NCBI GenBank assembly: GCA_003439945.1
Contig: QVRM01005915.1
Location: 62,001 to 126,000, forward strand
Length of the DNA stretch: 64,000 nucleotides
Reading direction: 5' to 3'
Source of the DNA: Dermanyssus gallinae
Taxonomy: Eukaryota; Arthropoda; Arachnida; Mesostigmata; Dermanyssidae
The position numbers and the translations under genes were made by a program. The number at the start of each line of letters is the position of its first letter. Within the stretch, counting starts at the first letter, position 1. This document shows positions 48,279 to 59,449 of the stretch, piece by piece. The notes under the pieces were generated by a model, which saw only the letters and a list, made by a program, of their open reading frames with translations, was not told the DNA's origin and made no database searches.

Positions 48279-48960
48279 TTTTGGTACCAAATCTATGGCG
48301 ATCCAATCCATGGTTTCGTAGCAATTGAGGTTTAGTAATTAAGGTAGGCTCGACATGCCCCTCCTCCCCAGGGGGGGATGTCGAGATTGATGCACTCTAT
48401 CCGATAAATCACTCGTCATAGCTCTAGAAGCATACACAACTCTTTATTATCTTAGTGAGAATCCGCATGTGATTCGCCAGCGTGGACGCCAGAGGCCTTT
48501 TTCCGTGAATGTGTGGGCTGGCCTGGTAAACAACGCATGTTTGGTGTCGCATAGGCCCACACGTACTTCATAACAGGTTGGATGGTATGAAAATAAAACA
48601 GGTTGGCTGGTATGTACGTAAAAAGGTACCATACATTCCTGAGTGAAACATTACCAGGACTGTTGGAGGCGTTTCAGAAAGTGTTCGACGGAGCATGTGG
48701 TTCCAGCACGACGGAGCGCCACTGCACTCCATTTCCGATCGCGCTGCTGAGCCCGTTCAAACAATGCCTGGCATATTTTAAGACGTCCAACGAAATCCCA
48801 CCAAATGTAAATGAATATTTTTGTGTGCTTCTAGAGCTATGACGAGAGATTTATTGGTGGAGTAAGTCATTTATGCATGCACCCAATCTCGACACGCCTT
48901 CCGGAAAACCCTAAGTATCACGCAACTACGAACTGGACCGCCATAGATTTGGTACCAAAA
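48279..48960 (+). mobile_element. DNA transposon with 22-bp TIRs, transposase relic
   Basis: Perfect 22-bp terminal inverted repeats lie at 48279-48300 and 48939-48960 (outer ends TTTTGGTACCAAATCTATGG...). Between them the plus strand carries a transposase relic in several frames: NPHVIRQRGRQRPFSVNVWAG (48455-48517, key residues NPH and SVNVWAG), FLSETLPGLLEAF (48635-48675) and a mutated M/V-WFQHDGAP block at about 48695-48725. This block belongs to IS630/Tc1/mariner-superfamily transposases of the type with an HDGAP motif at the second catalytic Asp. The element is internally deleted. A short 42-bp tandem duplication lies just outside at 48118-48183. Confidence 0.75.
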
Positions 48961-49193
48961 CAATCGTTACGAAATTCGCGTGGTCTGGTGTATGCCTTTG
49001 TCTGGGTGTGTTAGAGCTGACTGTGAATGATTGTAACGTTAAGATTTAGACGTTTTAGCCGTACACGCTAGTAATAGCACTGATTTTTTTTGCAACTCCT
49101 CTGTATGCTTAGTTTTTGTATAAGAAAACTGGTTGTCTCACGATCGCACATTATGTGCTCCTATATCGTATCTTAACAACCAATGTCACAGAT

Positions 49194-49215
49194 TTATATA
49201 TATATATATATATAT
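49194..49215. repeat. (TA)n microsatellite
   Basis: A short pure TA array. Confidence 0.9.
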
Positions 49216-49589
49216 GCAGCATTTTGGTTCTTTATTAAAATAGACTTTACGAATCAATCGAGCTATCACTTACAACAGACCAATTCGGTAACATCGCCCG
49301 CTCAAAACTCAGGACTTGGAAGTTGCCGGTGCTTAGGGAGTTGTATATATCGATCGCCGTTCACAGCGGAATTGTCCACTTTGTATATCCCGAGTCTGAT
49401 GGAGAATGAAAGTAATTATTTTTTACTGCGTGTTTTTGAAAGCAGCAATGTACACTGCGCGGTTTCAAGAAAAATATATGCAAAATTCTATTGATTGATT
49501 GATATATCTGCACTGAGCTGGTGTGTTGCAACTCGGGCCCATCATAACCAGTGCATCACGATTCTACTATTACACGTTGGGCTATTTAT

Positions 49590-50488
49590 ACTTCGACGGC
49601 TACTTACTGGTTGCGTTCGTCCGCAGGTCAGCAGTGAAGGGAGTGAAGTTTGTGGTGCAGGAAGGCCATAGACAGCACACAGTTGCCCGCCCTTGGTTGC
49701 TTGGTTCTTTCGTCTGCCTATACCCGCTCGCACAGAAGAAGCCTGTCACTTCGGCGATGTGGTGGTGATCGCTGTTGTTGTTGTTGTTATGGTTGCTGCT
49801 CTGCTGCTGTTGTTGTTGTTGATGATACTGTTACTGTTGTTGTCACTGGTGATACTGTTGTTGTTGCTGGGGATATTGTTGCTGCTGCTGCTGCTGCTGA
49901 TGTTGCTGTTGCAGTTGTTGGCTGCGACGGCGGCCGTTGTCCGCCGATTGCAGAAATCGCGTCACAACGCAACCAGCCAGTAGCAATCGGCCGTAAGTTT
50001 ACCAACGTCAGACGGCTGACAGATCTGAGGGACTGGCGCGTCCAATCGTCAGACAAAGGCAAATGCGACGGTCATGCAGACAGACAGATATTCCCTACTC
50101 GACTAGCGAGGCTTCCCTGGAGAACTCACTCACAAGGACACGCGCGGCGAGTTGGTGAGTGAAGAGCGTGTGCCGCCAATTGGTGATGGACGAGGAGGAA
50201 CGAGGACTGCGGAATCTACGATGAAGACAATGACAGCGACAGCGACAACAACAACAACAGCGAAAACAATAGCAGCAGCAACAACAACAACAACAACAAC
50301 AACACGAATATAAAAAAAAGCGACAGCAGCCAACAAACGCGACAACAGCGCACAATAAAAACTACTAAAGCTACAACAATATCATATAACAACAGCTACA
50401 ACAATAGCATATAACAACAGCCTCAACAAGAACGCATAACGATAGCTACAACAAAAAAGTGGCTTCCTATGACTACTGTAGCAGCAGC

Positions 50489-50523
<35 letters not shown>

Positions 50524-50530
50524 GAACAGA
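49590..50530. other. GC-rich region with (TTG)n and (CAA)n repeats
   Basis: The left part (49770-49925) is TTG/CTG-rich and the right part (50230-50530) CAA/CAG-rich. Between them lies a CpG-rich stretch with no recognised protein. Long open frames here are poly-Val/Leu, poly-Cys or poly-Thr readings of the repeats. A promoter or 5'UTR role is possible but unsupported. Confidence 0.4.
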
Positions 50531-50832
50531 AACCACAAGTGTGTTGACAACTTTTCCCTTGTCTCTTTGACTTTGGTGCGATGTACGCCGGCAAAATTTT
50601 AAGGAGTCAAAACTGCGATGCTACGGGCACTCATTTGAGGCTGGTGGTGGTAAAATTTGCAAGTTCTTGGCAACAGCGACAGTCGTCGGACCGTCGCCAG
50701 ACGTGTCCAGGCGGCATCCTCCGCCCTCGAAAAGACACTTGTGAATGAGTCACTGAAAATCGACTGCAGATATGTACGTCTACTGTGCATCAGTCAGCCA
50801 ATAACCGACGACAGGGTGTATACACACACACG

Positions 50833-50879
50833 CACGCAAATATATATTTGCGTGCACATATATGCGTTTTAAGTTCACC

Positions 50880-50933
<54 letters not shown>

Positions 50934-50953
50934 ATACGGTGAACGTAAAACGC
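50833..50953. repeat. Nested palindromes around a (TA)n array
   Basis: A 22-bp perfect palindrome (CACGCAAATATATATTTGCG...) lies at 50833-50854. Next to it, 17-base arms GCGTTTTAAGTTCACCG (50864-50880) and its inverted copy (50937-50953, one mismatch) flank a TA array. Confidence 0.9.
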
Positions 50954-51117
50954 ATATATATATATATATAGTCTGGTGCGAACGACAAATACAGTAATCT
51001 ATGGTTTCCTATGAATAGTAGCTAGGGTATTCGACTCGTCTGCGGTACTAAATAGATCTGGTGCAATATTTAGACAAACCTTTATATATATATAGATATA
51101 TATATACCACTATATAT

Positions 51118-52315
51118 ACACCACTCATAGAAATAGTGATAGATCCGAATCTGCGAGGTATTTGCGGGTCGGGGAGCGCCGCACTTGAGAACTCGTCGTC
51201 ATATTTGGCGATCTTGTCCTGCCGCGCTTTTGCGAGGTCCCTGTTCGGGCCGCAAACCTCGGCATCTAAAACCCAGACCTCGATAGGTGTTGGTCGGGCT
51301 TTAGACCCGGTGCACCCGTCGACGGAATACTCGCTCTCGAACTACCTCATGACCCCTCTCGCGAAGAAGACGCGCCACGCGATCACAGACGTCGTCATGT
51401 CTCTTTATAAGAGACATGACGACGGCAAGAAAGTGGTTCAGGGGTGGTTGTTTCATCGTGTTGGCTTAGTGTTCTACAACTTCTGTGGCCTGTATGTTGT
51501 GTATGGTGTGTTTGCCATCCAGCACCTCATGAGCGCATTTGGATCGGTTTTAGCTAAAAAGTATTTGAGTGGTTGCGTAGTCTTGACGTCGCTGTTGCAT
51601 TTTAGATACTCGCGCTTCAGTGGAAGGTGTTTCTCTAAAGGCACGACGTCGGACAGTGTGTGTAAAATGTTTGTTCAGAAAGTCGTTGTAGGCGTAGTGT
51701 GGTCCTCACCTGAGCAAATTATATTTTCCAGATGAGTAAGGTCTGTTGAAATTATGTTGCATTTGGGAAATGCGTTTGTGAGGGCTTGTATAATATATTT
51801 TTGAGAGGGATTATAGGGGCCATCTGATTCAGAGTATCGAGGCCGACTAGGCCCAGGAAGCTTAGATCCGTCAGGGTTGGAATCCAGGTGAGATCTCTTT
51901 TTACGGAGGTCCTCTACCAGATCCTTATGCGCCTGAGGGTTACGTTGGCTTCTAAGCGTCCCAGGTGTCCGTGAGCTAAATTTAAAAGGTAAAAGGTGGT
52001 CAATTTTTCTAGGTGTTATGTTATTATTATCTAATCTAAAATCTAATGTTGCTAAAAGTTCACGGTCCTGCGGGCTACATCTGGCCTTCTTAGAGGAGGG
52101 GGGGGGCTAAAATGTTCTCATTAGATTCGTCCGGATAGGCATGACGACGGTGTAAATTAAGACCTGATTTAGAATTAAAAGCTTTTAAGCAAGTACCAGA
52201 TGGACATCTATCGGGGGTTAAAACTATTATTAGAAGCAGCAGTGTTATTTTGTGTGGAACTTAAAATCAAATCATTAGTCTGTGATCGGTTAGGAGTTGG
52301 GGAGGTGGCACGAAC
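51118..52315 (-). mobile_element. R2-like LINE, internally deleted (zinc finger, Myb, RLE)
   Basis: Read on the minus strand, a Ser/Thr/Asn-rich part (EVRATSPTPNRSQ) leads to a C2H2-like finger RCPSGTCLKAFNSKSGLNLH (52210-52150). A Myb-like stretch with RTPGTLRSQRNPQ follows (about 52100-51900). The reverse transcriptase is missing. The end (51410-51118) is the endonuclease tail seen more completely at 59450-60150: VWVLDAEVCGPNRDLAKARQ onward. Frameshifts occur at C-runs (52213 and about 52095). Zinc fingers and Myb at the N-terminus with an RLE at the C-terminus define R2-type elements. The PD half of the nuclease site is cut by a small deletion. Confidence 0.65.
51390..51424. repeat. Fold-back palindrome at the R2-like deletion junction
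   Basis: CGTCGTCATGTCTCTT (51390-51405) is repeated inverted at 51409-51424 with a 3-base loop. In the related copy at about 59908-59925 the left arm continues into ordinary element sequence, so the right arm is an inverted addition exactly where the RT-coding part is lost. Confidence 0.85.
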
Positions 52316-52321
52316 TTCTCG

Positions 52322-53446
52322 TTGATTGTGAGTGTATCTAATGTGGCTCGCGAGGCAGCAACGGCAACAGCTTTGTCCGGTAAACCGGTAGCTCCATCAA
52401 GCAGCAGAACCAGCGGTCCACAGCGCCATCAAACAACCGTTAAGCCATTTCAAACTGCTTCTCCTTCTCCGTCGATCTCTGGCGACAGTGGAGAAGTGGC
52501 ACCAGAGATCACCTCGAACGAAAGTTCGAACTCGAGCAGCAGCGACAGCGCGAGCGGCAGTTGTGTGAGCGACAGCGGTCAACGGCTGGTGGCTGGTGCG
52601 ACCGTCAAGGATGGTGGTCTTGTCGGTGATATTGATATGCGTAGCATCATGCTCAGTTTAGCAGGACTGTCCGAGCAGATAAAAGCATTGCAGTTGCAGA
52701 TGAGTGAGTGTCTGCAGCTCACTCATGCCGTTACTCACTTAAAACAAGAGTTTGATACGCTCAAGAGTCGAGTTGACCAAGTGGATTCCTCAATGGAGTA
52801 TTATGCCAATAGTGTGGATGAGGTGGCTCGAACGGCTGAAAGGGCAGTGGTGACGGCGGAAGCTACGCGCGGGGCAATAACATCAGCCGGAGAGGTGGCA
52901 AATTCTGCACAGAAGCAAGCGCGCTTTCTAGATCAATATGGAAGACGTTCTGATATTCTTTTCAGCGGAATACCGGCGCGAGAACGTGAAACAGACGAGC
53001 AACTTCGGGCAACCATCATTGAACTGTGTGAAAAGATTGAGGCGCCGGTCGAGGAGAGAGACATTGATGTCACGCACCGATGCCCGCGGATGGTAAAAGT
53101 AAATGGCAAGAACGTTACCGATCGATCCTCAGTGCTGGTCCGTTTCGTCTGCCGGTGGAAAAAAGTAGAGGTACAGCGGAGATGCCGGGAGAAAAAACCA
53201 AGATCTAACCTTCTCCCAGCTTTCTCTGCTAGTAACAACTCTATCTACGCTAACGACCATCTTACGCCCGAAAATGCCAACGTCTATTACCAGCTACGTA
53301 AGCTCAAGGGCCAGAGGAAAATCTTTGATGCTCGGACTTCTGACTGTCGGTTGCAGATCAAGACAACGAGTAACTCGCCGTGGAAGGAATTCACCGCAGA
53401 CATGGATCTCGCTGCGCTCGGCAGTTCAGCAAACAGATATCCCTAA
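52322..53446 (+). pseudogene. LINE family B ORF1, partial
   Basis: The 374-codon frame has no N-terminal ATG. It starts with a Ser-rich low-complexity part, then a heptad-rich coiled coil (about residues 105-165, around LKQEFDTLKSRVDQV), then the RRM-like core DQYGRRSDILFSGIPARE and a basic C-terminal part VLVRFVCRWKKVEVQRRCR. It ends with TAA at 53444-53446, six bases before the ORF2 ATG. Family A ORF1 has the same layout plus an N-terminal PHD finger. As an RNA-binding ORF1 protein it would coat element RNA; this copy is truncated. Confidence 0.88.
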
Positions 53447-53452
53447 TGTATC

Positions 53453-56331
53453 ATGTGTAGTCAGACTGTAGATATATCGACGTTCCAGTGCATCTCGGAT
53501 GCACTACTCTGTATACATTGTAACGTTAATGGCTTGAAAAGGCATATTCATGATGTAGAAACCATGCTATCTTGTCTACCACGGTTGACATCGGTCCTAG
53601 CAATATCCGAAACAAGGCTACAGTCGGTAGAATGTCCGTCACTTAAGTTAACTGAATACAACTCCTACATTAGTTGTAGAGAGGGTCGGGGTGGAGGAGT
53701 GGCACTATATGTGAGGAGTGATTATGTTGCGCGAGAACGTAATGATCTCAAATTCAGAATCTCAGACGATCTGCTCTGTGAGAGTCTGTTTCTGGAAATA
53801 GAGGGTGGCGCTCAAGAGGACACCACTATTGTAGGTGTCTTCTATAGGCAGCCGAAGGGAAACCCAGCGCACTTTGTTACCTCGTTGGAGACTCTCTTGT
53901 CAAGAATCGGTAATAGGAAATCCATAATACTCGGTGACGCAAATCTCAATACAATGGCGGAGTCTGTCGAGGCACAGGAATTAATTGAAACTTTAGAACA
54001 GTTCTGCTATAAAGAAGTTGTCAATGTTCCAACCAGGGTGGCAACCACAATACGTAGAGGAACCGCATATAACACTTCCACTTGCATCGATCACATCTAT
54101 ACTAACGTGCAGAAGTTGTCGTTACTCGCATCTGGAGCTCTCACAACTAACTTCTCGGACCACCACGCAACATTTATTTCTGTAGTCTCTAAGAGAATAG
54201 CGTCTATGACCTATAAATACAATTACGACCAAATATTGGCAGAACTTGCAATAACTAACTGGAACGACTTATACGATATCTCGGATGTAGACGAGGCGTT
54301 TGCGTGCTTTAACGAGAGAGTGATGGCGGCAGTGACTAGAGGCAAAAGAGAAATTAGGCAAAAGTTAAACAAAGGTCAGCCACGTAAGCCATGGGTCACT
54401 GCCGAGCTGCTTGAAATGATAAAGGAGAAGGAGGCAGCCTATACGGCGTATCGCAGTGACCCCAACGCCCGCAGGCGTCAAGCGTATGTTAGACTGAGAA
54501 ATAAAGTTGTCTAGTTTTCAAGAAAGTGCAGGCTGGAGGCGAATGGGAAGATTGTTTGCGATAGAATACAGGAGAGGCGGAGCCCATGGGAAGCCATCCA
54601 GCCAGTCATGGGAGGTGCCCAGGAAAAAAAGTGTGTCAAACTAAAGATTGATGATGAGATAGTCACAGACTGTGTACGACTTTCTAACATCCTTAATGAC
54701 TATTATGCAACTTGCGTAACGGCTTACACCGAATGCTCGGCCGCTTACGAGGTACCGATGTCGATACCTGAACTGCACGAGCCATTTTCGCCTAGGCCAG
54801 TCCCTGTGGATCGAGCGCATTACCTGCTGAAAAGGGTCACAATTTGCTCGGTGGGAGAAGGTCACATACCCTCTCAAGTCTTGAGACACTGCGCTGACGT
54901 TATTGCTGACGCAGTGGCATTCATAGTTAATCTGTCGACACGCCAGGGGATCTACCCTACGGCCCTCAAATTGTGTCGCGTTGTACCACTGTTTAAAGGC
55001 GGTGACAGAATAAGCAAGGAAAATTACAGGCCGGTCAGTATCCCCCCTCCAATGTCCAAGATTTTCGAAAAAGCTATATATGAACAGTTGAACGAACACT
55101 TTGAGATGTTTAATGGCCTAAGTCAGCGTCAGTTCGGTTTTCGATCCAAAATGTCGACGACTGTACCCATCATGGATTTTGTTGAAGAGGTTCGCAGAAA
55201 CCTAATGTTAAAAAAGACAGTCGCCGGCGTATTTATAGGTCTTAGAAAAGCATTTGATACAGTTGATGTAAATATTCTGATTAAAAAGTTAACTCGATAT
55301 GGAGCGGATGATATTTTTTGTCTTGGCTGCGGTCGTTTATGTCGAATAGGAGGCAAGTTCTTCAAGTGGGCAATGCAATCTCGGATGTAAGAAATATATC
55401 TGTTGGAGTGGCTCAGGGCAGTATAGGTGGTCCACTTCTCTTCAACATCTTTATTAACGACATATTTAGCGTAACAAAACATGCAAAGTTGACCTTGTTT
55501 GCGGACGATACCACCGCCCTATTCGTCGGGAACTCCCCAACTGAGGTAGAGGCTATGGTCCGCGAGGACCTTCAGAGGTTATCATCATGGTTCAGGAGTA
55601 ACGGTCTCTATATGAATTGGAGGAAAACAGGTGTAATGCAATTCCTTTCCCCGCGGGGTTCCGTTACGATTAATCCCCTTCGTTTCCAGTGCGACGGCAT
55701 AGCCCTTTCGCTTCTAAAGGAAACGAAGTTCCTAGGCGTTACGTTGGACGAAAAGCTGACCTTTGAAGCGCATGTCACACATATACGTAAGAAAATATCT
55801 GGCAGCAATGCAGCTCTATACAGAGCTCGACGAATTCTTCCCCAAAACTGCCTGATGGCGATGTATTTTGCCTACGTCCATAGTCACCTGACCTACGCTG
55901 TAGAAGTTTATGGCTTAACACAGATGCGTCTTATCAGGTCGCTTCACCGACTCCAAAAACGAGCACTGAGAACAACTCTGGACCTCTGGATGCGAGATTC
56001 AGTGCAACCGCACTACAAAAATATTAACATTTTGCCGTTCCCAAAACTTATAGAATACTGTCTCGTAGTTGAAATTAAGCGTATACTCCTTGGAGTGCAT
56101 CCAAACTTATATGGTCTGGCAACATCAGCAACACCCATATCTACAAGGGGTAACGCATCAAACCTGCTTACTCTGTCACACGCCAACTCCAACCAGTCAA
56201 GGCTATCAATCAGAAACATTGGGGCCTCCTACTGGAACAAAGTACCGGCCTCCGTTAGGCAGACAAAGTCCCTGCTCAAATTCAAATGCGATCTCAAAGA
56301 GCATTATCTTGAAACTTTGGTATCTGGTTAA
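53453..56331 (+). pseudogene. LINE family B ORF2, endonuclease and reverse transcriptase
   Basis: ORF2 starts with ATG at 53453. The endonuclease shows HCNVNGLKRHIHD, SETRLQS, VFYRQPKGN, LGDANLNT and SDHHATF. A TAG at 54512-54514 interrupts the frame, which resumes in the same register. The RT has GGDRISKENYRPVS, then motif A reading FIGLRKAFDTVD, where Gly replaces the expected catalytic Asp. After a 1-base slip in the T-run near 55315 it continues with GVAQGSIGGPLL and the intact FADDTTALF, and ends at 56331. Three independent lesions make it inactive. The motif A change is a single A-to-G transition. Confidence 0.92.
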
Positions 56332-56505
56332 AAGTGATATACAAATACAATCATGTTGCCATATATTGTAAATAGGTGAAAATGGCATATATAAATTATA
56401 CATTGTTATTCATAAAAGGGGCTCCGAACAAGCTATGTGCTTAATGGAGCTTGAAATTAATGTGTGCAATTATCTACAAGAAATGTCAATAAACAAACAG
56501 TTGAA

Positions 56506-56650
56506 CAGGCCCGCGCCAGATTAGCATACTCGCCCGCAAGTCTGGCAGCTGAGAGTTCCCGCGGTGTTGTTGCCGTCATGTGATTCCATCGTTGTCTTGG
56601 TCCACATCGGTGGTAAGATTTCTTCAAAAGTTTCGTATGTGAACGATGGC
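56506..56650 (-). mobile_element. R2-like LINE, N-terminal zinc-finger start
   Basis: On the minus strand an ATG at about 56582 reads MESHDGNNTAGTLSCQTCGR, then one stop and SGAGL directly at the LINE junction. The pattern CxxCGRxxxSGAGL is the first half of the C2H2 fingers found at the N-terminus of R2/NeSL elements. I infer that it belongs to the same element as 51118-52315, split by the family B insertion. Confidence 0.5.
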
Positions 56651-57305
56651 ACGATTTTACGCAGATGTTGTTGTTAAAATCGCTAAAATGAAGCGGTCTT
56701 TAGACCATCATTCTGTTTATCTCTACCCAGGGAGCACTGTGTCATATCTCGTCACGTACTGTATTTATGCAAAATAGCGTCGAGAGTAGAAGTTAAAAAT
56801 TGCACATTAATATGTACAATTGTAGTGTCGGTCTAAGCTATATTTGTGGTAGTTAGATGGAAGACTAGCATCAAACAGATTAATTGCTGTCGCTTCGATT
56901 CAGTGGAACTGAAGCATCTATCACAACTATATAGTAGGTATGTAGGTAGTCAATTAAAATATATAGTGGTTTAAAAACACGATATAGAGCCTAATATAAG
57001 TTACTTATATTGTATTTTCTTCGCTGGGTTCGATTTTAGAGCTTAAAACAAAGCGTATCGATACACCACTATATATATGCACTGTCTGGGTTTTGTAGCC
57101 AGTGCATACACTATACCTATAGAGAAGTTAAGATTAGTGAAAATATAATTAGCGCCGGTATTTCACTATAACAACTATATAGGTGGACTCACCTTACCTA
57201 AATCTAAAAACCGGCACAATCACTTCCACTTAAAAACGCTAAAATGCACATAAGATAGCCCTTTGCAATCGTGAACGCACTGCTAACCTATCTAACACAG
57301 TGACG

Positions 57306-57346
<41 letters not shown>
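56651..57346. other. Intergenic, nothing recognised
   Basis: AT-rich without supported gene; a TA array at 57309-57346 abuts the mariner terminal repeat. Confidence 0.5.
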
Positions 57347-57349
<3 letters not shown>

Positions 57350-58400
57350 GTAGTTCAATAAGTTCTTAGAATGAAAACCGAGAATTTTCCAAATCATGTT
57401 TTTAAATTTTTCTTATTCGATATACTCCCCGAGAAGCTCAATACACTTTTCCCACCGAGATTTCAGAGCATTTATACCTCTTGAGTAGAATTCCGCGTCT
57501 TTAGACTGAAAATAGGCATTGACAGCAGCCTTAACCTCTTCATTGCTGGAAAAACGCGTTCCACCGAGACTATTCTTCAAATGTCCGAAGAGGAAATAAT
57601 TAGAGGGGGCCAGGTCTGGAGAATAGGAGAGTTGTTCAATGAGTTCGAACCTCAGTTGGGACAGTTTTGCCGATGCTTGCCGGGACTTGTGTGCAGGAGC
57701 ATTGCCCTGGTGAAACGGGACAACCTTCTTCTGCAAAGCGGGCCGTTTCACGATGAGTTCTTGCTTCAGGCAGTCCAACAGTCTTGCATAATATTCTCCC
57801 GTGATCGTTTTACCGCTCTCAAGGTAGTCGACCAGAATTATTCCACGTTGGTCCCAAAAAACCGTAGCCATCATCTTTCCGGCCGATCTTCGGAGGTCCT
57901 TCACCAGGTGCACACGATTGGCGAGATGCTTCTTGGGTCTCGGAAGTGTAGTGATGGACCCAGCTTTCATCGACGGTCACGAATCTGCGCCAAAAATCCG
58001 ACGGATTTTTCGACATCTTGGCCAAATTTCGCTGTGAAGCGGAAACACGCGCATCCTCGGTGCTCCTGCGACCTCTTTTTAACACATTAATCCAGTTGGA
58101 AACAGTGGCAAAACATGGCGCAGAGTCACTGTACGTCTCGTCTAACTCAATTTTTACTTGGGTCGCATTCCAACCTTTGAAATAAAAATGCTTGATAACC
58201 ACTCGAAACTCTTTTTTCTCCATTTTTAAAAATCACGCCGATACGTTGCACGGGAAAAGCTATCAAACGAAATCGCAACGGCCAATCACCATAATATATT
58301 GAGTGCTAGCAGTCGAAAAGTTGCAGTTCCTATTAGCGGTGAAAGCGTGTCAAAATTCGAATTCTAAAAAGCTCATTCTAAGAACTTATTGAACTACCTG
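57347..58400 (-). mobile_element. mariner transposon with intact 28-bp TIRs
   Basis: Perfect 28-bp inverted repeats at 57347-57374 and 58373-58400 (outer ends CAGGTAGTTCAATAAGTTCT...) are flanked by TA on both sides, the mariner target. Both ends are present and the length is 1,054 bp. Typical mariners are about 1.3 kb, and the missing part lies within the transposase. The 3' end matches 320-385. Confidence 0.96.
57413..58223 (-). pseudogene. mariner transposase, deleted and frameshifted
   Basis: ATG at 58223 opens with MEKKEFRVVIKHFYFKGWNA, the N-terminal paired-like helix-turn-helix. After ARVSASQRNLAKMS the chain jumps directly to NPSDFWRRFVTVDESWVHHY, so about 65-70 residues (second helix-turn-helix and WVPRLL linker) are missing. 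A frameshift near 57930-57960 follows. The second catalytic block reads HQGNAPAHKS, with Gly where Asp is required; the third, SPDLAPSNYFLFGHLKNSL, is intact. Stop at 57413. It cannot catalyse transposition, although its terminal repeats look mobilisable in trans. Confidence 0.93.
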
Positions 58401-58559
58401 TATATATATATATACTTATAATTGGTAGAATATTTGTGGGAATCGTAAGTAGGCATTTTTAATGTCCACAATTTTAATTGGTAAAACCTTACGAAAGCCC
58501 GCATATGACTCCATCGTATGCGCTTTAGGATTGCATGCTAAACGGCTAGCTTATAGTCT

Positions 58560-58760
58560 CTAATGAATGGGTCAATGAAAACATGTACCGTACATTTTTG
58601 AGCAGAACGGCTGGTAGATATTCCAGAAGGCATTTGCTTGAGGATGTGGTTCCTGCATGATTTAGCGTCAGCACACCATGACGGCGCGGCACAAACTCAT
58701 TTGGATACCGCCTTAGAGCATAGACGGATTGGCCGATGCTAGATCGACAATTGACATACA
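58560..58760 (+). mobile_element. HDGAP-type transposase fragment, second copy
   Basis: The plus strand reads NMYRTFLSRTAG, then after a frame change MWFLHDLASAHHDGAA and HLDTALEHRRIGRC. It corresponds to the MWFQHDGAP...RWIGRGGP block of the family seen at 48279-48960. The block is mutated and no terminal repeats were found. Confidence 0.7.
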
Positions 58761-59291
58761 TATAGTCACTTAGTTCAAATCACTATTTTACTTGGCAACA
58801 CTCCGGCTCGCGATGCCCATGCCAAGGCGTCATACGTATACCGATTTCGGGTTCTGACAAGAAGGCAAGAAGACAATTGAGTATGTCTTAGTAGCAAAAC
58901 GGGTGCTTATTCCACGGGGTAGATACTTCGGCCTTTTTGTGAGGGCAAATCTGATGGCCCATTGTAAAAGTTGTACGATATCTACGAGTGTGTACATACT
59001 ATTATAGTACTACAAACACAGAAATAATAGTAGCGTAAATTTCACAAAAGTTCACAATAAATGGACAAAACTGTGAAAGCCACCGAACTATAGAAAGTAA
59101 TCTAACAGAATCTTCTACTTCTAATCTAGGTTTTATGCGCGCAAATATTATTATTCTGGGGGACGCGCTTATTGCTCAAACGATATCGCGTACTGCGATT
59201 GTTAAATCAAGTCCACACTGACACACACATATATATACATAATATGTTTGCAGAATATTCTGAGACCTTTAAATACCACTAAAACAAGAGT

Positions 59292-59294
<3 letters not shown>

Positions 59295-59361
<67 letters not shown>
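59295..59361. repeat. (TA)n microsatellite
   Basis: A pure TA array of about 66 bases close to the 3' end of the R2-like fragment. Confidence 0.95.
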
Positions 59362-59365
<4 letters not shown>

Positions 59366-59449
59366 AATATTGAGATTATTTATTAATCATTTACAATACG
59401 TTTGCACAGTCGGCAGGGCTCGCCTTAATAAAAAATTGTTGTAAAAAGG

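Larger units (their letters stand above)
52316..56505 (+). mobile_element. CR1-like LINE family B, 5'-truncated
   Basis: A 4.2-kb element with most of ORF1, ORF2 and a 3'UTR ending in AAACAGTTGAA. ORF1 starts inside the reading frame without an ATG and lacks the PHD finger present in family A, so the 5' end is truncated. It sits between two parts of a minus-strand R2-like element (51118-52315 and 56506-56650). GTTGA occurs at both junctions, a possible short target duplication. Its 3' kilobase is nearly identical to 4642-5623. Confidence 0.9.

Noticed and set aside
49650..50162. 170-codon plus-strand open frame with poly-Val/Ala and poly-Cys
   Set aside because: It is a reading of TTG/CTG microsatellite sequence; composition is fully explained by the repeat and no domain is present.
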